Assembly (NCBI RefSeq): GCF_032854445.1
Contig: NC_088296.1
Location: forward strand, 6,191,435 to 6,255,434
Source: Liolophura sinensis
Taxonomy: Eukaryota > Mollusca > Polyplacophora > Chitonida > Chitonidae
DNA: 64,000 nucleotides
Direction: 5' to 3'
Below are positions 20,926 to 30,120 of the stretch, piece after piece (the stretch's first letter is position 1; every line of letters begins with the position of its first letter). The translations under genes and the position numbers were made by a program. Below the pieces are notes generated by a model that made no database searches, had not been told where the DNA came from, and worked only from the letters and a program-made list of their open reading frames with translations.

Positions 20926-21984
20926 TGTAGATCTGTTTAATTCCATCTTATTTAATTCACCCATATTAAGGCAATTGTTTGGATACATGAATTTCTGCTT
21001 TCTGTTTAAAGAGAATATGTGACGGTATTCTGTCAGAAATATTGAAATAAGTTAGGCCTATTTCTCTGTAATAAGGGTAGTTCACTTAAAGTTTAACATT
21101 TTGCAAGTGAACCATCTTTCTTGATTCTGATGGATTCATCCACCTCCTAAGGCCAATTAGCGTTTTTTTTTGTGAAAGTTGATTAATGTCTGATCAGACA
21201 AATGTTGGCCTTGGTACTACAAGTATCATTTTAAGGCATATATTTCCTTCTGAAAGTGCATTTACGCACACCAAACCTTGCGTGAAAAGCGGTACTTCGT
21301 AAACACACAGTGTTCCTAAAATTAGGCTGCATTTGTTGGTCGGTGTCGTGACAGCGGGCTGTGGGCCTCTTAAGCTGGTCTGATTCACACGGAATATATT
21401 ATCTCAGTGATTAAGCAGGATGTATATATCCGCTTGTTATTCATGCCACTTAGTACAAAAACGATTAACTGTTCAGGCGTATTATAATATCTAATGCATT
21501 ATTATCAAGTAGTTTGTGGCTTGTCATTTTGGATGGAAGAATGCATACCTGATTACGACTTTCGATGTGTCGGCAGTATTTCAAATCAAATTTACCATCT
21601 TTATTCGAATAAGCGCGTCCAGTTGTTTTTAGATTATTCGCTGTCATTGTATTTTGCAGGTCGAGTATTTGATAAAATACAATAGTTGGCAGTGCACAAT
21701 ATATGCACCCGGAAATAACTACAATTGTTCATTTATGTTTGCTGTTATTTAACACTACGGTCAACACATGTTATAACTGGAGCACGCTTGAGCATTTGTC
21801 GGAGGGAGGAGGGGGGCAACACTTGTCAAGTTACTGTAGAGCTTTCACCTCAACGAACAGGGAGAGCTAGCGATCTACAAATTCCTGGTCCATTGCTGAA
21901 TTTGAACCCACACCTTAAAGAAAATGACTAACACAGACAGCTAGTCTGAGGTAAAGCAGTATAGATCAGAGCGTATCAGAAATC
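20926..21984. other. No supported gene
   Basis: Nothing recognised. The minus-strand frame at 21194-21388 has four cysteines but no splice or signal context; the frames at 21465-21685 overlap each other and look random. Confidence 0.4.
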
Positions 21985-21990
21985 TTTAAT
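21985..21990 (-). other. Possible poly(A) signal for the 22-25-kb gene
   Basis: ATTAAA on the minus strand, about 176 bases after the stop codon of the exon at 22166-22299. It is the commonest variant of AATAAA; no canonical AATAAA lies nearer. Confidence 0.35.
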
Positions 21991-22165
21991 GACCTAACTG
22001 ACTGGGTGTACTGGCATCTGTTCATTTTAAAAACAGATTGTTCATAAGTCTGGCACTGGAGCACATTCTCTGCCACAAAAGATTTAAAAACAAAAACGAG
22101 ACAGGAGATGTGGATTACACTGAACAATGTTCTTTTCTACGAAACTATGGCTGACAATATTAACG

Positions 22166-22299
22166 TCATTTTCCAAAGCCAGGACAGAAAGAGAGCCTGC
22201 AGTCATACACTAGGCTAGGGGCCACGCTATCACAAAAGCCGCACAGTTGTATCATAGTTGGGTTATAAGGTCTCCATTGGGTGTAGGGCTGCTCCTCCA
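22166..22299 (-). CDS. Terminal exon of predicted amidated Cys-rich peptide precursor
   Basis: A good acceptor (CATCTTTCTGGTTTCAG) precedes base 22299. Read in phase 1, as the first exon at 25232-25328 requires, the exon gives 44 codons and a TGA stop. It starts VEEQPYTQWRPYNP and continues to a cysteine-rich C-terminus: four cysteines at precursor residues 52, 55, 66 and 71 (C-x2-C-x10-C-x4-C), then P-G-F-G-K and stop. A C-terminal Gly-Lys is the usual signal for carboxypeptidase trimming and alpha-amidation of secreted peptides, so the mature end would be ...PGF-amide. The joined product would have 76 residues: signal 1-27, then a peptide of about 47 residues, consistent with two disulfides. 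There is no internal dibasic site. I do not recognise the family; a neuropeptide/hormone or another secreted Cys-rich peptide are the options. The splice join is inferred, not shown. Confidence 0.45.
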
Positions 22300-22329
22300 C
22301 TGAAACCAGAAAGATGGCATTGTATTTAA

Positions 22330-22416
22330 TTAGGCTTTTACACAAACAGTTAGAATAAAACCCTAACCGTTGTAAAGCGGCCATGTTTCTCCGGTTGCAT
22401 GTGACTATTTGTGTGT
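22330..22416 (+). repeat. Family D fragment in intron
   Basis: GGCTTTTACACAAACAGTTAG, read as CACAAACAGTTAGAAT, then AAAACCCTAACCG and CCGGTTGCATGTGACTA match the middle of D. It lies just upstream (in minus-strand sense) of the acceptor of the exon at 22166-22299. The frame 22166-22468 runs from the exon back into it. Confidence 0.7.
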
Positions 22417-22469
22417 TATTGCTTAAGGACACACTCAGATTTATAGCATTGCACAGCATAGCACTCAAT

Positions 22470-22562
22470 TGTATAAGTGGACGAAACCGTAGATTCCTAA
22501 CTAAACCACCGACCTTTGGAAAGTTACCAACGAACTTTCCTGCGTGTGACGTACATATCTCT
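22470..22562. repeat. Family C fragment
   Basis: AAACCACCGACCTTTGGAAA and CTGCGTGTGACGTACA match the ends of the family C stretches at 885-1045 and 51065-51170. Confidence 0.55.
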
Positions 22563-22826
22563 TATTGTCACCAAGGGGCCTCCGTGGCTCAGTTGGTTAT
22601 CGCGCTAGCGCAGCGCAATGAACCAGGAGTATCTCACTAATGCGGTCGCTGTGAGTTCAAGTCCAGTTCATGCTGGCTTCCTCTCCGGCCGTAAGTCGGA
22701 AGGTCTGCTAGCAGCCTGCGGATGGTCGTGGGTTTCCCCCGGGCTTTGCCGCCGTCGTATCAGTGAAATATTCTTGAGTATGGCATAAAACATCAATCAA
22801 AATAAATAAATAAAATATTGTCACCA
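22563..22826 (+). mobile_element. SINE-A, full length with 11-bp TSD
   Basis: The element occupies 22574-22815, between perfect TATTGTCACCA duplications at 22563-22573 and 22816-22826. The head GGGGCCTCCGTGGCTCAGTT has a clear A-box; GTGAGTTCAAGTCC is B-box-like. A small central deletion removes part of the GCCCGGTTTCC...ATGCTGGCC block. The duplicated target is also part of the 51-bp array unit that begins right after it. Confidence 0.95.
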
Positions 22827-24150
22827 GTGTCCCACAAGCAGCCAGAATCGTGTAACTGCAAAATCCCTATTGTCACCAATGCCCCACAAGCAGTCAGATA
22901 CGTGTAACTGCAAAACCCCTATTCTCACCAGTGTCCCACAAGCAGCCAGATCCGTGTAACTGCAAAATCCCTATTGTCACCAGTGTCCCACAAGCAGTCA
23001 GAACCGTGTAACTGCAAAATCCCTATTGTCACCAGTGTCCCACAAGCAGCCAGATCCGTGTAACTGCAAAATCCCTATTGTCACCAGTGTCCCACAATCA
23101 GAATCGTGTAACTGTAAAATCCCTATTGTCACCAGTGTCCCACAAGCAGTCAGGCCGTGTAACTGCAAAATCCCTATTGTCACCAGTGTCCCACAAGCAG
23201 TCAGAACCGTGTAACTGCAAAATCCCTATTGTCACCAATGCCCCACAAGCTGTCAAAACCGTGTAACTGCAAAATCCCTATTCTCACAAGTGTCCCACAA
23301 GCAGCCAGAACCGTGTAACTGCAAAATCCCTATTGTCACCAGTGTCCCACAAGCAGTCAGACCGTGTAAGTGCAAAATCCCTATTGTCACCAGTGTCCCA
23401 CAAGCATTCAGACCGTGTAACTGCAAAATCCCTGTTGTCACCAGTGTCCCACAAGCAGTCAGACCGTGTAACTGCAAAATCCCTATTCTCACCAGTGTCC
23501 CACAAGCATTCAGACCGTGTAACTGCAAAATCCCTGTTGTCACCAGTGTCCCACAAGCAGTCAGACCGTGTAACTACAAAATCCCTATTGTCACCAGTGT
23601 CCCACAAGCAGTCAGACCGTGTAAGTGCAAAATCCCTATTCTCACCAGTGTCCCACAAGCATTCAGACCGTGTAACTGCAAAATCCCTGTTGTCACCAGT
23701 GTCCCACAAGCAGTCAGACCGTGTAACTGCAAAATCCCTATTCTCACCAGTGTCCCACAAGCATTCAGACCGTGTAACTGCAAAATCCCTGTTGTCACCA
23801 GTGTCCCACAAGCAGTCAGACCGTGTAACTACAAAATCCCTATTGTCACCAGTGTCCCACAAGCAGTCAGACCGTGTAAGTGCAAAATCCCTATTCTCAC
23901 CAGTGTCCCACAAGCATTCAGACCGTGTAACTGCAAAATCCCTGTTGTCACCAGTGTCCCACAAGCAGTCAGACCGTGTAACTGCAAAATCCCTATTCTC
24001 ACCAGTGTCCCACAAGCATTCAGACCGTGTAACTGCAAAATCCCTGTTGTCACCAGTGTCCCACAAGCAGTCAGACCGTGTAACTACAAAATCCCTATTG
24101 TCACCAGTGTCCCGCAAGCAGCCAGAACCGTGTAACTGCAAAATCCATGC
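22816..24150. repeat. 51-bp minisatellite with 255-bp higher order
   Basis: About 26 units containing ACCAGTGTCCCACAAGCAG, TCAGACCGTGTAACTGCA and AAATCCCTATTGTC. Most are 51 bp, some 52. From about 23361 five variant units form a 255-bp block; the blocks starting at 23361, 23616 and 23871 are in register, and the last two are essentially identical. Because 51 is 17 codons, long frames stay open on both strands (281, 277 and 285 residues), which mimic genes. The array lies in the predicted intron 22300-25231. Confidence 0.95.
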
Positions 24151-24184
24151 CCAAGGCCAGTTTTAGCACATGTGGGAATTTCGG

Positions 24185-24310
24185 TCAGTGTCTTGTCCAA
24201 GGTCAGTGGTTTTCCACGCATACTCCGGTTTCTTGCACCCATAAATCTGACCGTCATCATATAAGTGAAAACTTATGAGTGTAGCGATAAACGCTATGCA
24301 GTAAATCAAT
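24185..24310 (+). repeat. Distant SINE-tail-like fragment
   Basis: GGTTTTCCACGCATACTCCG, GTTTCTTGCACCCATAAAT and ATATAAGTGAAAACTTATGA follow the order of the SINE-A central domain and tail with heavy divergence. Confidence 0.45.
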
Positions 24311-24514
24311 ATTGTGTTGTAGTTGCTACGGTGGAACAATTATCCAGATTAGCTTGTTGCAATGCGTGAATATTGCAGCACGTCACGTGCAGAGCATTTA
24401 AACCCCTCTTTATTTCTTACACCAAAATACAAACATCTTTTATATATAATGAAAATGAATGAATGAATAAATGAATAGATGAAGGAATAAATAAACGATA
24501 TGTGAGATCCAAAC

Positions 24515-24830
24515 CTACACTCTTAAAACATTTAATAGTGTTGCATTTAATACTGTAAGGATCACAAGATATGAAGTGTTAACTCCCGCCAAAGTGTTCA
24601 CATTCCAACATCTTAAACCAACACGTGAAAAAAAATGTTAACTTGTTAAAAAAATTAACGCTTTTAATGGAGCAAGAGTATTAACACCTATAAAGATTGT
24701 TGAAACATTAACACTTAATAAAAACTGGTCAGATCCAATCTAATTCTTATAAGTTCAGTCACCTCGTGATGTTCTAATTGTTGAAAATAACACAATTGGT
24801 TTTAGGAGAGATACATAAGCTATCGAACAG
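24515..24830 (+). repeat. Family F element, single-unit copy
   Basis: It starts TACACTCTTAAAACATTTAA, has one unit of GCATTTAATACTGTAAGGAT, then TTAACGCTTTTAATGGAGCA, AACATTAACACTTAATAAAA and ACTGGTCAG...TTCTTATAAGTTCAGTCAC. The same order flanks the 48-bp array at 27205-28345. The CACTCTTAAAA end is reminiscent of MITE termini. Confidence 0.75.
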
Positions 24831-25231
24831 CCACACTGCTCACCTAGTTAGCTTTAGGATTGAACTTTTTTGTCTTATTCTTCTGGCATCACTTATACAA
24901 AACTGTATTAGACTTACGCCAGACTTAGTCTTAACATGTGGTATAATTCCTGAATAAAACAGCTGAACTTAAGAGCTAATTTCAAAAAATTAATATTAAG
25001 CCTGACGTAAGTGTAAGAGAGCGTTGTGATCTTGAGGCCTGGAATTGGGTTTGAAATTGGTCTTTAGTTGGACATAATAGAGAAGTTCAATTTCATCTTG
25101 TAGTCAGTGGCCTTTGAAAAGTTTACAACTGGGAAGACATGCATTTCTGCAACTATTTAAATACGTTACAGTCTGTTGTAACTTTTACCAGAAAGTTAAA
25201 TATTCCTTTGATGTTTGTTTTCATATCTTAC
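24831..25231. other. Intron sequence, no feature seen
   Basis: Within the inferred intron 22300-25231 of the minus-strand peptide gene; nothing recognised apart from the 5' splice site at 25231-25226. Confidence 0.4.
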
Positions 25232-25328
25232 CCATTTCAGGACTGTCCGCCAAGATAGCGTCAGGTTGCAAAAGCAGTAGCAACATAAATCCTAATATGG
25301 CGACTGCCACGATCTTCTGCTGTACCAT
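25232..25328 (-). CDS. Signal-peptide first exon of predicted secreted peptide
   Basis: ATG at 25328 opens 32 codons plus one base, ending at a consensus donor (GTAAGA, GT at 25231-25230). The product starts MVQQKIVAVAI, has a long Leu-rich core (residues 6-20, including FMLLLLL) and a predicted cleavage after DAILA (residue 27); D-S-P-E-M follows. Its paralogue at 18809-18899 shares the A-D-x-P-E-M end and the phase-1 donor, and phase-1 introns just after signal peptides are common in secreted-protein genes. The next phase-compatible exon is at 22166-22299, giving an intron of 2.93 kb. An in-frame ATG nine codons upstream (25355) could also start it, but the paralogue supports 25328. A weak TATA-like TATAATT lies at 25369-25375. 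Secretion is likely; the exact function is unknown. Confidence 0.6.
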
Positions 25329-25736
25329 AGTGAAAATACTGTTTAACCGATTCATTCACACGACGGTCAATTATACCAATCGCTCTTCTTTGTTGAATGT
25401 CTTTTACATCCGTAGGATATCCGACATCAATTACTCCACTGTCTCGCATGTCTTACGTTAAGAGTTCTCATACGGAAATATCCACCCGAACAGAGGGCTC
25501 ATTGAAAATAAACCACGTGTTAATAAAAAGAGAGAAGTGCGCATACATAATAATCCAAGGTACTGATGCTACATATAAAAACTGTAACAGCATTATGAGA
25601 CGGTAATGCGTATCATAAAAAATGCAATAAGATAAACGACATTATGCAGTGGATTTCAAATTTGATAATACCCTTATTATTGTGCTCGATCAGCATCAAA
25701 TGCATAATCTAACTTAAGCAAGAACTCCGTTATAAA
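25329..25736. other. Upstream region of the signal exon
   Basis: Minus-strand 5' flank. Apart from TATAATT (25369-25375, minus) I see no clear promoter element. The overlapping short frames here (25261-25449 minus, 25397-25606 plus) are unsupported. Confidence 0.35.
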
Positions 25737-25738
25737 TA

Positions 25739-26443
25739 CACTCATAATATCAGTGGCCTATCTCGTCATTTTCTACTCGATTACCCGCTGATAAATATAG
25801 ATCCATTCTCCGTTAAAACAGCTGCCTGACCCAATTATCAAAAACCCAATCAAATGGCATGAAATGAAATGAAATAGAGGGTTAACATCATATGATCCAG
25901 TTGAAAGCTAACGGACTCAGCGTGAAAGCTGGGCAACTAAATGAATTAACAGTAATCAAGTGTATAATAATAAAGGAATGTCAACATCGAAATATTGAAC
26001 AGGAGCGTAAGTTTTTCAGGCAAATATGGCGAATGTGAAAAAATGATAGGCTTGTATTTTCACCGACATGAAGTGGAAAGTCATTGTGCTCTTGTGTTGT
26101 CAATGGGCTCGAAGTCATGACAACAGCAACAGCCGTCAACCTGTTCATCTGAAACGTTAGAAAACTATTATACTGTTGTATAGCAAGTGGTGAAACATAC
26201 TGCCAGTGGGTTTCCAGCTGTAAATGTGGTGGATATTTTAGTCGAGGACATAATTGCCGCAATCTGGGTCAACATTCTTCGTACGACGATTGATGTGTAG
26301 CCGCGTTGCATTCATTGACGCTACTTTTAAACATTCACATCACGGGAAATTCCTCTAGTTGATCTATAACGGAGAATGGATCTATATTTATCACTGAGTG
26401 ATCGAGTAAATAACGACGAGATAGACTACTGATAACATGAGTG
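25739..26443. mobile_element. MITE-like element, 705 bp, long TIRs
   Basis: The left end (CACTCATAATATCAGTGGCC, then TATCTCGTC...) and the right end read in reverse (CACTCATGTTATCAGTAGTC, then TATCTCGTC...) match over about 77 bp, through GATAAATATAGATCCATTCT. TA dinucleotides at 25737-25738 and 26444-26445 fit a TA target duplication, as in Tc1/mariner-type elements. No transposase is encoded; the 93-residue minus frame at 25981-26262 is unlike one. Non-autonomous element. Confidence 0.8.
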
Positions 26444-26636
26444 TACGTCATTCAATGCTCTTTTCATTTACATTTGCAGTGTATATGATTAATGTAAGAC
26501 GGCAAAACGCGCGGGTCAACTGGAGAGCACTGAGCCAGGTTCTGTGACAAAATATAACAGCAAATATTACATCTGACGGAGAGAAACATTAATGAACAAA
26601 GTTTCCCCATTGAAACAAAGCTGTGTATTCTCTTCA

Positions 26637-26750
26637 TTTATGTAATACACCATGGTTTATGTAATACATCATGGTTTTTGTAATACATCATACATCATGG
26701 TTTATGTAATATATCACGGTTTATGTAATACATTATGGTTTCTTTATGGC
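26637..26750. repeat. 20-bp tandem repeat
   Basis: About five units of TTTATGTAATACATCATGGT with point changes and one small internal duplication (ACATCATACATCATGG). Confidence 0.85.
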
Positions 26751-27204
26751 TGTGCTTGTAACGCAAAGAGGTGCGGTAGTTCATAAGCACTGCAGCCTAA
26801 CAGCATGGATTGGTGTGTTTTTGCACCCGATTGAAATCCGGCTTGTGTTGGCGGGAAATAACGTCACATTCATAGAAACTGCTTAGCTGGGTGACATTTA
26901 CCAAATCGTTAACTGGTTAAAAATTTGTACTCTTTTAACAATAATGAGTTCTTCGCGACAGAAATTCGATTATGACAGGATTATTCGCACAAAAACTGTT
27001 TCCATTATTCTCAGCTTTAAGCCATTGCCTCCAGCGCTTGAGTCTCGTTTGAAATTTTCGCATAGGGTAAAATTCCTTTCTGGAATTGGCTTACGAAAAT
27101 GTTATAGTCTTGTTAAAGTACAGCTGTAAAAGTGCTGTAAATGTACACACATAAATCACAAGAACAACAAAGGAATGCAAAGTTACAGCTAAATGGATGG
27201 TAAT

Positions 27205-28345
27205 AGACTCTTAAAACTAAAGTGTCACATTTAAGAGTGTAAAGATCATGTGGAGTTATCTGATCACCTATGCCACATGTAAGCGCAAAGATCATGGCGA
27301 GGTATCTGATCACCTGTGTCACATTTAAGAGTGTAACTATCATGAGAAGTTATCTGATCACCTGTGTCACATTTAAGAGTGTAAAGATCATGTGGAGTTA
27401 TCTGACCACCCGTGTCACATTTAAGAGTGTGAAGACCATGAGGAGTTATCTGACTACCTGTGTCACATTTAAGGGTGTAAGGATCATGAGGAGTTATCTG
27501 ACTACCTGTGTCACATTTAAGGGTGTAAGGATCATGAGGAGTTATCTGACCACCTGTGTCACATTTAAGAGTGTAAAGATCATCAGGAGTTATCTGACCA
27601 CCTGTGTCACATTTAGGAGTTTAAATGTCATGAGGAGTTATCTGACCACCCGTGTCACATTTAAGAGTGTAAATGTCATGAGGAGTTATCTGACCACCTG
27701 TGTCACATTTAAGAGTGTAAAGATCATGAGGAGTTATCTGATCACCCGTGTCACATTTAGGAGTGTAAAGATCATGAGGAGTTATCTGACCACCTGTGTC
27801 ACATTTAAGAGTGTAAAGATCATGTGGAGTTATCTGAACACCTGTGTCACATTTAAGAGTGTAAAGATCATGAGGAGTTATCTGACCACCTGTGTCACAT
27901 TTAAGGGTGTAAGGATCATGAGGAGTTATCTGACCACCTGTATCACATTTAAGAGTGTAAAGATCATGAAGAGTTATCTGACCACCTGTGTCACATTTAA
28001 GGATGTAAGGATCATGAGGAGTTATCTGATCACCCGTGTCACATTTAGGAGTGTAAAGATCATGAGGAGTTATCTGACCACCTGTGTCACATTTAAGAGT
28101 GTAAAGATCATGAAGAGTTATCTGATCACCCGTGTCACATTTAAGAGTGTGAAGAGTTATCTGACCATCTAATCAACACCCTAAATCAACACTTGAAGCA
28201 GAGTTTAACAAATTTAACACTTTTAATGGAGCTGAAATGTGTGGACCTATGTACAAATAAGGAGAGCGTTCAAACATTAACACTTACGAAAACTGGTCAT
28301 TCTTATAAGTGCAGTCACTCTTCGTGATCTTCACAATGTTAATTG
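27205..28345 (+). repeat. Family F copy with expanded 48-bp array
   Basis: Left end AGACTCTTAAAACTAAAG and right part TTAACACTTTTAATGGAGC, AACATTAACACTTACGAAAA and TTCTTATAAGTGCAGTCAC match family F at 24515-24830. Between them (about 27222-28165) some twenty units of ATCATGAGGAGTTATCTGAC + CACCTGTGTCACATTTAAGA + GTGTAAAG replace the single unit of the other copy. Unit length is 48 bp (16 codons), so a 300-residue frame (27270-28172) of MRSYLTTCVTFKSVKI-type repeats stays open. It has no signal peptide or recognisable domain. Confidence 0.85.
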
Positions 28346-28759
28346 TAAGACTAAAAACGATACAGAATCGTTTGCCTAAACCGAATTTTTGGTATGGTAC
28401 GTTTACTTAAGCGTGACCTAGGCTGCAGGGCTCAACACAGGAAACCTTGTCTCCACTGTCAGCCCATCAGCGTCGATCAATCACGCATGGTATCAATCAC
28501 GCATTGATACAATGTCAGCTTTAATTAGGGTAACTCTCAAGTTTTAGCCGTGCTTTCATAAGCATTATAGTCACGACATCGTTCGTTATTAACTTATGTA
28601 ACGTTATAACAATATACCTAATTAAAACATGGAAAAGGGTGAACAAGTGAAACACCAGACATTAGCTTATTTCAGTATTGATAGCTATCATGCAATTAGT
28701 GCGAAATTGATTTTACGTTTAATCTTAAAAGTAGAGTTATAGTTTCGAGTTTTTTTTTT
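28346..28759. other. No recognisable feature
   Basis: No supported gene or repeat. Confidence 0.4.
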
Positions 28760-28764
28760 ACTTT

Positions 28765-29035
28765 CACATGAATTTATTCATTTATTTGATTGACGTTTAA
28801 TGTCGTAACTGAAGAATGTTTTACTTTAAGGGCGGCGATTTGTTTTACAGAGGTATGAAACTTGACAGAGATATGGAGGAAATCAGTGCAACTCTCCAAC
28901 CCACGTGACATATAATCGCAGTGGAGATTCGAAACTGCGGCGTCACTGGATGAACTGCAGAGATTATTTGAAACCGTGGCGTCATTGATCCGGTATCGAT
29001 TAGCCGCAGCCAAATCGAGGCTTTAGTCGACCGTC
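28765..29035 (-). mobile_element. SINE-like element, diverged
   Basis: Begins with ATTTATTTGATTGACGTTTA and continues GGGCGGCGATTTG; the right part (GGAGATTCGAAACTGCGGCG) has a B-box-like stretch on the minus strand. Related to SINE-A/family C but too diverged to assign. The minus-strand frame 28774-29013 is inside it. Confidence 0.5.
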
Positions 29036-29054
29036 ACGTGAAATACGCATCCAA

Positions 29055-29275
29055 CATATGTTTATTTATTTATTTATTTACTCTACTGTTGCTTAGCACC
29101 AAACTCAACAATTTTTCACTTATACAATAGTGGTCAGAATTATGAACAGAGCAAATCGGAGTGCCCATGAAAAACCACTGATCTTTGGTAAGCAATTTAA
29201 GAACTGTCGCCACAACTAAGCACGCCACATTGGGACTGAATGCATACCTCATGTGTGACGGCGAATGAGATTCAA
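29055..29275 (-). repeat. Family C/SINE-like element
   Basis: (TTTA)n start, then CTCAACAATTTTTCACTTAT, AACCACTGATCTTTGG and CATGTGTGACGGCGAATGAG. It shares the 'ATCTTTGGTAA' and 'GTGTGACG' landmarks with family C. Confidence 0.5.
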
Positions 29276-29389
29276 AAATCTGAAATAATCAGCCAGAACC
29301 GGCTTCTTCAAAAATATGTTTGATAAAATCATTGATTCGAATAAGGGAGTTGACATCAACGCATTTGGTTTACGTAATTCTTCTTAATC

Positions 29390-29512
29390 CATGGTGCTAG
29401 GGAGCGTGCTACTGGCTAAGCATTTACATGAACAGTTAGAATAAAACCCTAACTGAGGTAAACTGACAAGAGAGAGGCCGTACACGTCACCGGTTATGTG
29501 TGACCGTTTTTG
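29390..29512 (+). repeat. Family D fragment
   Basis: Middle part of D: CATGGTGCTAGGG, CAGTTAGAATAAAACCCTAA, AGAGGCCGTAC and GGTTATGTGTGACCG. It ends abruptly at a G-rich tract. Confidence 0.8.
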
Positions 29513-29514
29513 GA

Positions 29515-29549
29515 AGGGAGGGTAGGGGGGGGGAGGGGCGGAGGGTGGT
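29515..29549 (+). repeat. G-rich tract, quadruplex-like
   Basis: GGGAGGGTAGGGGGGGGGAG followed by GGGCGGAGGGTGG: at least five runs of three or more G with short loops, adjoining a D fragment. Confidence 0.85.
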
Positions 29550-29624
29550 ATTTATTAAAACTGAAGAGAAGGAGATTGGAGAGCAACGTTCAACACAGAA
29601 GTGAAATATTAAGAGCTCACCCAA

Positions 29625-29757
29625 CATAATGACTTACGTAGTACTCAAGAATATTTCACTTGTACAATGTACGACGGCGCCAGCATTATGGCGGGATAAG
29701 ATCTGGCAGATCCTGGGGGGAAACCCACGACCATCTGCAAGTTGCTGAAAGACCTGA
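29625..29757 (-). mobile_element. SINE-A tail/central fragment
   Basis: TACTCAAGAATATTTCACTT, CCAGCATTATGGCGGG and GGGGGGAAACCCACGACCAT on the plus strand; truncated at both ends. Confidence 0.8.
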
Positions 29758-29892
29758 CAGTGGCGGCAGCACTTTGGCGGCATGGATTCGCCCTGCCATA
29801 AGCACACAGTATATGTACACACACTTAATGATACCTTGACGTCATTTGACCGGAAAATTGTTCAGAACAATGTTAAACCCAAAGCATTTTTT

Positions 29893-29930
29893 CCTACATA
29901 CATACATACATACATACATACGTACATACA
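29893..29930. repeat. (CATA)n microsatellite
   Basis: About nine CATA units, with one G substitution (CATACGTACATACA). Confidence 0.9.
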
Positions 29931-30120
29931 GTACAACGGGGGGAATTGAAGACCCTGGGAAAAGCATTCTTGGAATTTGTGGAACTTGTGCAACACCACA
30001 CCTCTCTCTTGCTGACGTACTTTTCGAGACATTTCCCGCTGTCGGCAGATAATCATGGTTTCAGAAGAAATGATCTTCGAAATTATACTTTTCTCGTCCT
30101 GTAGCAATTGTTATTTTTTG

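Noticed and set aside
21194-21388. Minus-strand frame with four cysteines as an alternative second exon for the signal exon at 25232
   Set aside because: No pyrimidine-rich acceptor in the needed phase at its start; the exon at 22166-22299 is nearer and fits better.
23284-24141. 285-residue minus-strand and 281/277-residue plus-strand open frames
   Set aside because: All are frames of the 51-bp minisatellite, which lacks stops; opposite-strand frames cannot all be coding and the array lies in a predicted intron.
27270-28172. 300-residue plus-strand open frame
   Set aside because: It is entirely the 48-bp array of family F (16-residue repeat). No signal peptide, domain or splice support, and the flanks are a transposon copy.
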